This document shows, piece by piece, positions 50,168-56,327 of a DNA stretch of 56,327 bases. This DNA comes from Vibrio sp. HA2012. Lineage in GTDB: Bacteria; Pseudomonadota; Gammaproteobacteria; Enterobacterales; Vibrionaceae. The DNA is taken from NCBI RefSeq assembly GCF_002812955.1, contig NZ_PFXK01000011.1:1-56327 (forward strand), written 5' to 3'. The translations under genes were made by a program, and so were the position numbers. Each line of letters starts with the position of its first letter. Position 1 is the first letter of the stretch. A model generated the notes under the pieces. The model did no database searches. It saw nothing but the letters and a program-made list of their open reading frames with translations, and had not been told where the DNA came from.

Positions 50168-51043
50168 TCAGGCACCGTACTGCTGGTGCACTTTCCGTTT
50201 TACAATGGTTTCGTTTATCCACAGAGATAATAGGATAATCGCTCCGCCAGACAGCAGGCGCAGCATATCCACATCGCGGTTCCAGATCAAAATGTTGACA
50301 ACGAGTCCTGCCGGAACCAGTGCATTATTCATCACAGCCAGAGCACCGGCATTGACCATACAGGCCCCTTTGTTCCACAGGAAGTATCCTACCCCGGAAG
50401 CAATCAGACCAAGGTAAATCAGAATACCCCACTGCAGGCCGGTAGTCGGTAGTTTTTCCGGGTTACCTAGCAGGGCAAAAGCCACAACGGCAACACACAA
50501 TGCCCCCAGATAGAAGTAGCCAAATATCGTATGTGGCGGTAGCTTCATTTCTTCCTGTTCCATGATGTATTTATAACCAACCTGACCGATGGCAAAGCAG
50601 AGGTTTGCTCCCTGAACGACCAGAAAACCGGTCAGAAAGTCAGAATTTATTCCGGCAAACTTAATTACAGCAGCACCCGCAACAGCAATCGCTGCTGTGA
50701 GCAGGTACCAGGGAGAAAAGTGCCCTTTGAGCAGGTCATACACCAGAGTGACATAGATAGGGGTAAAGACAGTAAATAGCAGTACTTCCGGGACAGATAG
50801 CAACAGGAAGGACTGGTAATAGAAGCAGTACATCAGACCAAGCTGTATGCCGCCAACAGCCATCAGTTTCAGGATCAGTGAACGGGGAACCTGACGGAAT
50901 TTCAGAAAAGGAATAAATACCAGCCCAGCGAGAGCGATACGCATCAGCACAGCAAACCAGGAATCAACCTGACCGGCAAGATAAACGCCGATCAGGCTAA
51001 AGGAAAACGCCCATAACAGGGTGACAGCAGAAAGGTAGAACAT
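50168..51043 (-). CDS. DMT-superfamily transporter (EamA-type)
   Basis: A 291-residue membrane protein with about ten hydrophobic segments in two EamA repeats (1-140 and 150-285). Landmarks are MFYLSAVTLLWAFSFSLIGVYL at the N-terminus, LMYCFYYQSFLLLSVPEVLLF near 75 and IYLGLIASGVGYFLWNKGA near 206, typical of drug/metabolite exporters. Substrate cannot be told; related proteins export amino acids or other small metabolites. Monocistronic, downstream of uspA's position on the same strand but separated by about 100 nt from it. Confidence 0.85.
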   Translation of the reverse strand: MFYLSAVTLLWAFSFSLIGVYLAGQVDSWFAVLMRIALAGLVFIPFLKFRQVPRSLILKLMAVGGIQLGLMYCFYYQSFLLLSVPEVLLFTVFTPIYVTLVYDLLKGHFSPWYLLTAAIAVAGAAVIKFAGINSDFLTGFLVVQGANLCFAIGQVGYKYIMEQEEMKLPPHTIFGYFYLGALCVAVVAFALLGNPEKLPTTGLQWGILIYLGLIASGVGYFLWNKGACMVNAGALAVMNNALVPAGLVVNILIWNRDVDMLRLLSGGAIILLSLWINETIVKRKVHQQYGA

Positions 51044-51143
51044 TATTGGTAACCAAATAAATAAAAATGGATTGACTAATGAGTAAAAAACAATCGCATT
51101 TTACCTGTTTATTTAAAATTAGCTACCGGTTTCTTTGGGGTTA

Positions 51144-51572
51144 TCAGCCGGCATCCAGCGGTACGACCAGCATATCTACCGGCATATTGTTCAGTAGCTG
51201 TTTGGTTGATGAAAGTAATTTACTCCAGAAATCCTGATGGTGTCCGCAAATCACCAGATCGACCTCCTTCTGTTTGATGGCATCTTTCAGCTCATAACCT
51301 AGATCTCCGGCTCCGACCAGAGTGTGCTTGATTGGGTAATCAGCAAATTTGGCCAGCTCCTGTAGCTGTTGTTTAGACGATTCCATCGCCTGATTCTGTG
51401 TTGCAGCCAGATTGATATCGATCAGCCCTGTATATACCTCTGCATAGTTTACGTCGATATGAATAAAAGAGATCTCCGCCTCAATTGGTTTGGCAAGAGC
51501 AACGGCTTTTTGAATAAGGATTTTACTTTCTTCGGTAAGATCTACGGCAACCAGAATATGTTTGTAACACAT
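51144..51572 (-). CDS. uspA: Universal stress protein A
   Basis: A 142-residue UspA-type protein with MCYKHILVAVDLTEESKILIQKA at the start and ICGHHQDFWSKLLSS near the end. It lacks the G-2x-G-9x-G(S/T) ATP loop of the ATP-binding Usp class, in agreement with the UspA subgroup (E. coli UspA 144). Induced in growth arrest and stress. Divergent from ftnA. Confidence 0.93.
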   Translation of the reverse strand: MCYKHILVAVDLTEESKILIQKAVALAKPIEAEISFIHIDVNYAEVYTGLIDINLAATQNQAMESSKQQLQELAKFADYPIKHTLVGAGDLGYELKDAIKQKEVDLVICGHHQDFWSKLLSSTKQLLNNMPVDMLVVPLDAG

Positions 51573-51768
51573 AGAATTAACTCCTTTTCGAGGTATCTGT
51601 ACTAAGATTAGCAGTAAATTCTGAAGTTTTTTGCAGATATGATCTCAGAAAAGATGCGGTTTTTTCTGGCAGCCAGTGTGGGTGTGATCGTACTATTATT
51701 CTTATTGATAAAAGTCTTATAAAACGGTCACCTAAGTGGAAGTAACTCAGTCTTAACAAGGAGAAAAG

Positions 51769-52296
51769 ATGCTCTCTCAAACAATGATTGATCAACTAAA
51801 TGATCAAATTAACCTCGAATTTTATTCATCCAATCTATACTTACAAATGAGTGCATGGTGTGAGGATAAGGGTTTTGAAGGTGCCGCTGCATTTTTACGG
51901 GCACATGCCGCAGAAGAAATGCAGCACATGCAGCGCCTTTTCACCTATGTGAGTGAAACAGGAGCACTACCGATTATCGGTACTATCTCAGCGCCAAGAC
52001 ACAGTTTTGACAGTCTTGGTGAAGTGTTTCAGGAAACCTATGAGCATGAAGTGATGATTACGGAGAAAATCAATAAGCTGGCTCATGGTGCTTTCACTGC
52101 GCAGGATTACTCAACCTTCAATTTCTTACAGTGGTATGTTGCGGAGCAGCATGAAGAAGAGAAATTGTTTAAAGGAATTTTAGATAAGCTGGATCTGATT
52201 GGTGAAGATGGTAAGTCACTGTTTCTTCTTGATAAAGATCTGGCAACAATGGCAAAAGAAGGTTCATCTTCAATAATGGATGCTGACGGGGCTTAA
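51769..52296 (+). CDS. ftnA: Ferritin FtnA (non-haem iron storage)
   Basis: A 175-residue ferritin-like four-helix protein (E. coli FtnA 165). Ferroxidase-site residues are visible: E17 in [14 protein letters not shown]50 and H53 in [12 protein letters not shown]94 in YEHEVMI, and [10 protein letters not shown] near 123-134. No haem-ligand Met pattern of bacterioferritin. Stores iron as a 24-mer. Preceded by AAGGAG. Lies between uspA and uspB. Confidence 0.94.
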   Translation: MLSQTMIDQLNDQINLEFYSSNLYLQMSAWCEDKGFEGAAAFLRAHAAEEMQHMQRLFTYVSETGALPIIGTISAPRHSFDSLGEVFQETYEHEVMITEKINKLAHGAFTAQDYSTFNFLQWYVAEQHEEEKLFKGILDKLDLIGEDGKSLFLLDKDLATMAKEGSSSIMDADGA

Positions 52297-52378
52297 GAGC
52301 CAGCAGATAAGACGAAGATAGTTTTTGTTCTGTCCATCTCTATTCTGCATGCATCTCTGAAGGTGTGAGGAGGAAAAG

Positions 52379-52702
52379 ATGATCAGTGCAGATATTGTTT
52401 TGTTCACATTGATGGTTGTGGTGAGTGTTAATCTGGCGCGTGCGCTTACTGCATTGCGTTCGCTGCTTTATGTTATGCGTGAAGCGCATCCTTTGTTGTA
52501 TCAGCAAGTGGATGGCCGTGGATTTTTTACCACTCACGGCAACATGACTAAACAGGTTCGTCTTTTCTATTACATCCGGAGTCGTGAATACATGCATCAT
52601 CACGATCCTGTATTTATCAAAAAATGCGATAAGGTCAGAGGACTGTTTATCCTGTTTATGAACTTGCTGGGGGTAACCCTGCTGGCCGGATTTATTATCT
52701 GA
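52379..52702 (+). CDS. uspB: Universal stress protein B
   Basis: A 107-residue protein with membrane segments at both ends (residues 1-20 and 88-107, ending [12 protein letters not shown]) and a charged middle, matching E. coli UspB (111). Sigma-S dependent in E. coli and linked to ethanol resistance in stationary phase; molecular role unknown. Start preceded by GAGGAGG. Follows ftnA by 82 nt and ends with a terminator. Confidence 0.92.
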   Translation: MISADIVLFTLMVVVSVNLARALTALRSLLYVMREAHPLLYQQVDGRGFFTTHGNMTKQVRLFYYIRSREYMHHHDPVFIKKCDKVRGLFILFMNLLGVTLLAGFII

Positions 52703-52792
52703 GAGGGATGAAAGTAGTAAGAAGTTTGTGTGTAGGGTGTGCCTGTGTTGGCAATGGTAAGCTGAATGGTTAAAATACCATTCAATTAGCGG

Positions 52793-52820
52793 GGATGTGC
52801 GTAGTTAGCACATCCTTTTT
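52793..52820 (+). terminator. Terminator downstream of uspB
   Basis: GGATGTGC-GTAGTTA-GCACATCC, then five T. About 90 nt after the uspB stop; an extra GAATGGT/ACCATTC dyad precedes it at 52764-52783. Confidence 0.8.
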
Positions 52821-52915
52821 ATTTGTATCTGATTTGGCTGTTCCGGTCTTAATAACTGAAAGGAGCAAGCCGGTTTATTACTTGTGTAATAGAAGTATTT
52901 GCTAACTTTTTCTTT

Positions 52916-54121
52916 ATGACTGGATGGAAAACTGTGACAACAAAAGTTGATGTTGTTGTGATTGGTGCCGGTGCTGCAGGTATGATGTGTGCTGCGCAGG
53001 CTGGTAAACGGGGCCGTAAGGTACTGGTGGTGGATCACGCTAAGAAACCGGGACGCAAGATCCTGATTTCTGGTGGAGGGAAGTGTAATTTTACCAACTA
53101 CGATGTCTCTGCCAGTAACTATTTGTGTCAGAATCCTCATTTTGTTAAGTCGGCATTATCTCAGTACACAAACTGGGATTTTATCGGACTGGTTTCGGAA
53201 TATGGTATCGGGTATGAAGAGCGGGAACACGGCCAGTTGTTCTGTCTCGATTCAGCCAAAGAGATTGTACAAATGTTGCTGCAAGAGTGTGATTCGCAGC
53301 TGGTTGAATTCGGCTATCAGGCAGATATCCATTCCATCGAACACACCGGTTCTGGTTTCCGGTTATGTGTCAATACACAGCAGATCGAATGTAATTCACT
53401 GGTGATTGCTACTGGTGGACTTTCTATGCCGAAACTGGGAGCGACACCATTTGGTTATAAAGTGGCAGAGCAGTTTGGTCTGCCCATCGTACCGACGACG
53501 GCGGGACTGGTGCCATTTACTCTGCATAAAAAAGATAAAGAACATCTGGAAGAGTTGTCTGGTATTGCAATTCCTGCTGAAATTACGACAGAAGGCGGAA
53601 AAGTATTTAAGGAAGCGCTTCTTTTTACCCATCGTGGTATTTCCGGGCCGGCGGTATTGCAGATATCCTCTTATTGGACGCCTGGGCAGGCTGTCTGCAT
53701 CAATCTTGTGCCGGAAACTGATATTATAGAACTGCTTATCCGTTCCCGGGAAAAGCATCCGAACCAGAGCCTAAAAAATACTCTGGCAAGAGTATTGCCC
53801 AAACGGTTGGTCGAGGTGTTGATTGAGCGAAAGGAACTGGCTGACAAGCCTCTGAAGCAACTGAACCCGGGAGATATACAGGCTATCGAACAGTTGCTGC
53901 AACACTGGCAAATTATCCCCAACGGAACGGAAGGTTACCGAACGGCTGAAGTGACACTCGGTGGCATCAATACTGATTATATTTCATCTAAGACAATGGA
54001 AGCTAAGATGGTTCCTGGTCTCTATTTTATCGGTGAAGTATTGGACGTCACCGGTTGGCTGGGGGGGTACAATTTTCAGTGGTGTTGGAGTAGTGGCTAC
54101 GTTGCGGGACAGTGGGTGTAG
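52916..54121 (+). CDS. HI0933/YhiN-family FAD-dependent oxidoreductase
   Basis: A 401-residue flavoprotein with an N-terminal FAD-binding VVVIGAGAAGMMCAAQAGKRG near residues 12-32, the family signature KKPGRKILISGGGKCNFTN near 42-60, and the C-terminal GLYFIGEVLDVTGWLGGYNFQWCWSSG near 366-392. It is related to E. coli YhiN, which also sits near uspB and uspA. Substrate unknown. Start at ATG 52916; a GTG 18 nt later is possible. Confidence 0.9.
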   Translation: MTGWKTVTTKVDVVVIGAGAAGMMCAAQAGKRGRKVLVVDHAKKPGRKILISGGGKCNFTNYDVSASNYLCQNPHFVKSALSQYTNWDFIGLVSEYGIGYEEREHGQLFCLDSAKEIVQMLLQECDSQLVEFGYQADIHSIEHTGSGFRLCVNTQQIECNSLVIATGGLSMPKLGATPFGYKVAEQFGLPIVPTTAGLVPFTLHKKDKEHLEELSGIAIPAEITTEGGKVFKEALLFTHRGISGPAVLQISSYWTPGQAVCINLVPETDIIELLIRSREKHPNQSLKNTLARVLPKRLVEVLIERKELADKPLKQLNPGDIQAIEQLLQHWQIIPNGTEGYRTAEVTLGGINTDYISSKTMEAKMVPGLYFIGEVLDVTGWLGGYNFQWCWSSGYVAGQWV

Positions 54122-54132
54122 ATTAGACACAC

Positions 54133-54160
54133 TAAGCAGACAGTCAACGCTGTCTGCTTA
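54133..54160. terminator. Stem-loop between convergent genes
   Basis: TAAGCAGACAG-TCAACG-CTGTCTGCTTA: an 11-bp perfect stem, 12 nt after the flavoprotein stop and 7 nt before the metalloprotease stop. Weak T content but position suits a bidirectional terminator. Confidence 0.65.
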
Positions 54161-54167
54161 CTATGAT

Positions 54168-55823
54168 CTATTCAATAGGCTTCTCTTGAAGAATAGTCAT
54201 CATGTCATTATAAAAATCTATGTCATTAGAGACATATCTTTCCTCAAGCCCAATGACCAGAGGTAGTCCTAAAAAGAAGACTTCCATAATGTCTTGGCTA
54301 TTTGATTCATTTTCAGGGCCGGAACATAAGTTTGAGAATAGCCCCTGTTGGTATAGATTAATTTTTGCCAGAAGTTTCTGTCCGCTCACTTTTTCTTTGG
54401 ATTTGTCAGATAACTTATTGTATTTCTTAGATAACTCTTTGTAGTGTTCATGAGTGCCTTTTCGCAAATAAAAGCAGTAACCTTTATTTGTTCGGTTGTT
54501 AATCTCCGTAGATTTTGCGAATTCAACTAAGGTGTAGTTGACTGGGCTGTATTTCTTATCAGAGATAAAATATTCCGGGTCGACTATTATTTTGATTTTT
54601 GAGTTTTGTTTTAGCCCTGGATTAATTTTGTCAAAACCGGCTGTTACATATACATCTTCACCTTTTTTGATGCCGGTGTAGTTATCATTGTATGGTGTTC
54701 CTATGACTGCGGTCGATTGGGCTCCTGTCTTAAAATAATCACTAAGTTTTGAGGATCGTATGGAGTTACCTAATCTGAACACGGTTTTACTGCCTGAATC
54801 GGACTGGGAAATATTACTCCATTCCATCATCTTTGGCAGAACATCATAAATTACAGCCATAGAGTTAGGGGAGAAGTCATTTAGCTTATTACACGCTTTA
54901 GCCTTTACCTCTTTATTGCCAGTTGACTTGCAATCTAAAGTATTTTGATAGTTTTTCACGACATGTTCATCATATAACCCTTTGACGCTTCCATTAGAAA
55001 ATGGCTGCTTTTGGTTAATGCCGCATTTACCAGATTTAGGACAGTAACTCATAAGTGTCCGGACATAGTCATTATTACCTTGATCAACCAGTAAACCTAC
55101 GCCGCCATCGTTTAAATCTAAGGTAGTCTTGTCATAGTAGTGCTGTGTATCTAGGTCATGTTTCAATGTCATTGTATGCCCAAACTCATGAGCAGCGACG
55201 GCCTTCATTTCATTTGAGTTATCATGTCTGGTAATTATTGTTGGTGGTCTGGAAGGGCGTTTTTCCGTGATGGAAGATTGTCGATCAGCAAAACCAAGTT
55301 CGTCTGTATTATCGGCATTCAGGCATTTGGTGGTAATCCATATTATATCTGCATCTAGCCATTTCTGATATGACCGGACATATCCACTGTCTATGACTTC
55401 ATTAACCAGTCCTTTGTATGACACTTTATAAATCAGATTATCTTTACCGTCTTTCTGTATTGATTCTGTTTTGACGGGAGAGTGGAACACAAACGGAATG
55501 ACTTCTGTTGTTGTTATCTGGAAATTTGTGAGTTGGTGGTTATAGTCGGACTGATGAATATACTTTTCAACAGCATTACCAAAATATGTTGTTATTGACT
55601 CATCCAGAGTCGATAACTTGATGTTTTCTGTTTTACCATAGGGCTGTGTAGAACCGATATGTCTTTGATCTCCGCTAGAAACACTAAAATGGTAACTGTG
55701 TTCATTTTCACACGGTGTTCCCTTGTAATAGGGTTCAATCTGCAACACAGAAACAGTATTGTCGCTTGCTATGCTGCTAAATGAGAATGCAGCCCCAAAA
55801 ATGATCAGTGCCTTGCTATACAT
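54168..55823 (-). CDS. Secreted metzincin-like zinc metalloprotease
   Basis: A 551-residue protein from ATG 55823; an in-frame ATG at 55853 would add ten residues, but 55823 gives a clean signal peptide (MYSKALIIFGAAFSFSSIAS, then DN). The zinc motif HEFGHTMTLKHD (H212, E213, H216, H222) fits HExxHxxxxxH of metzincins, with Thr in place of the usual Gly. A Met-turn LMSY follows at M258. The rest has no recognised domain; a GTPYNDNYTG stretch near 382 is faintly like an RTX nonapeptide but not repeated. It seems more AT-rich than its neighbours. It may be a type II secretion substrate, which is inference. Confidence 0.75.
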   Translation of the reverse strand: MYSKALIIFGAAFSFSSIASDNTVSVLQIEPYYKGTPCENEHSYHFSVSSGDQRHIGSTQPYGKTENIKLSTLDESITTYFGNAVEKYIHQSDYNHQLTNFQITTTEVIPFVFHSPVKTESIQKDGKDNLIYKVSYKGLVNEVIDSGYVRSYQKWLDADIIWITTKCLNADNTDELGFADRQSSITEKRPSRPPTIITRHDNSNEMKAVAAHEFGHTMTLKHDLDTQHYYDKTTLDLNDGGVGLLVDQGNNDYVRTLMSYCPKSGKCGINQKQPFSNGSVKGLYDEHVVKNYQNTLDCKSTGNKEVKAKACNKLNDFSPNSMAVIYDVLPKMMEWSNISQSDSGSKTVFRLGNSIRSSKLSDYFKTGAQSTAVIGTPYNDNYTGIKKGEDVYVTAGFDKINPGLKQNSKIKIIVDPEYFISDKKYSPVNYTLVEFAKSTEINNRTNKGYCFYLRKGTHEHYKELSKKYNKLSDKSKEKVSGQKLLAKINLYQQGLFSNLCSGPENESNSQDIMEVFFLGLPLVIGLEERYVSNDIDFYNDMMTILQEKPIE

Positions 55824-55920
55824 GTTCAATATTCCGGATTTCTGATAAACCATTATGGTTTCTATCTTGGTGTAGATATAAATTTTTTCTTTACTATACA
55901 GAAACCTGTATCCATGTATA

Positions 55921-55947
55921 TAAAAAGCCCGGACCTGAGTCCGGGCT
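55921..55947 (-). terminator. Terminator of the PTS EIICB gene
   Basis: On the minus strand AGCCCGGAC-TCAG-GTCCGGGCT is followed by a T run. It lies 29 nt past the PTS stop. Confidence 0.88.
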
Positions 55948-55976
55948 GAATCTGAGGGTTTCAGGGAGAGGAATAC

Positions 55977-56327
55977 TTAAGCGAGTGTTTCCATCTGACC
56001 CTTGATGATTTCAGAGTGAGTACCGAATACTGCCTGGAAGTTATCACCCTTAGCAAATACACCGGCTGCACCCAGCTCTTTCAGACGGTTTGTATCTACT
56101 TTACTGCCATCGTTTACAGTAACACGCAGACGAGTGATACAAGCGTCTAGGTCTTTGATGTTTTCTTTGCCGCCGAACGCCATAGTGATGTTCTTAGCCA
56201 GTTCATCATTGCTGGTGTTAGCCACAACTTTTGCTTCAGATTCATCTTCACGACCAGGAGTTTTCAGATCCAGAGCCTTAATCAGAGCAGTGAATACGAA
56301 GAAGTACAGAGCCGCATAACACAGACC
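55977..56327 (-). CDS. ptsG: Glucose-type PTS EIICB component, C-terminal part (runs off window)
   Basis: 117 codons, open to the window edge. The first stretch is the end of the EIIC channel and linker (ALYFFVFTALIKALDLKTPGRED), closely like E. coli PtsG. The EIIB domain follows, with the phosphorylated Cys in DACITRLRV, then LKELGAAGVFAKGDNFQAVFG. It takes phosphate from EIIA-Glc and passes it to the incoming sugar. The ORF from the GTG at 56225 is only an internal in-frame start, not the gene's start. Glucose specificity is by similarity. Confidence 0.9.
   Translation of the reverse strand, partial: GLCYAALYFFVFTALIKALDLKTPGREDESEAKVVANTSNDELAKNITMAFGGKENIKDLDACITRLRVTVNDGSKVDTNRLKELGAAGVFAKGDNFQAVFGTHSEIIKGQMETLA

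Noticed and set aside
51640..51720. Fur box upstream of ftnA
   Set aside because: TATTATTCTTATTGATAA matches the Fur repeat only partly, at a level expected by chance in AT-rich DNA.
55977..56225. Stand-alone 82-residue EIIB protein
   Set aside because: The frame stays open upstream to the window edge and encodes the end of the EIIC domain, so it is the 3' part of a longer EIICB gene.

Overview
The window looks like a chromosomal backbone segment of a gamma-proteobacterium of the Vibrionaceae. The evidence is protein similarity to known Vibrio and enterobacterial families, a complete Eps-type type II secretion operon flanked by hslO/hslR and nudE/cysQ, the gor-rlmJ-prlC and uspA/ftnA/uspB/yhiN neighbourhoods, and abundant c-di-GMP signalling genes. 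The species cannot be named from the sequence alone. I see no prophage, IS element, integron, CRISPR array or replication origin.

Layout. 1-300: tRNA-Asp, its terminator and a decayed tRNA-Asp copy. 301-2800: ubiK and rep, divergent. 2900-3430: five tRNA genes (Arg-His-Pro, His-Pro). 3430-9630: long AT-rich control region and a peptide-type ABC transporter (fused ATPase, binding protein, two permeases) with a terminator-like hairpin after the binding protein. 9700-12455: secreted SPOR protein, glycerophosphodiesterase, adenosine deaminase. 12592-17140: nitrogen regulation (ntrC, ntrB, glnA) with NtrC-type sites and a sigma-54 promoter. 17370-22582: bipA, yihY, dtd and an AsmA-like gene. 22681-25938: pckA, hslO, hslR. 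26097-37419: type II secretion genes gspC to gspN in one run. 37486-40721: nudE, cysQ and a degenerate GGDEF/EAL protein with CBS domains. 41274-49559: gor, rlmJ, prlC, asnC, a PAS-GGDEF-EAL protein and rsmJ. 49704-54121: small Cys-rich protein, DMT transporter, uspA, ftnA, uspB and a flavoprotein. 54168-55823: a secreted metzincin-like metalloprotease. 55977-end: 3' end of a glucose PTS EIICB gene.

How the genes work together. GlnA with NtrB/NtrC forms the nitrogen-assimilation module; NtrC-like sites also lie upstream of the peptide transporter, suggesting that it may respond to nitrogen. The gsp genes build the envelope-spanning machine that exports folded proteins; the prepilin peptidase (GspO/PilD) is not in the window. 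HslO/HslR, Gor, FtnA, UspA and UspB form a stress, redox and iron group. The two GGDEF/EAL proteins are probably c-di-GMP signalling components: one has lost most catalytic residues, the other seems to have lost its periplasmic sensor domain.

Most of the window is ordinary conserved backbone and I do not see a convincing wholly new multi-gene system. The least explained items are the metzincin-like secreted protease, the CBS-linked degenerate EAL protein, the sensor-less GGDEF/EAL protein, the SPOR protein with an unidentified C-terminal domain, the small four-cysteine protein, and several perfect inverted repeats in leaders (glnA, gspC, asnC) or downstream of gor.
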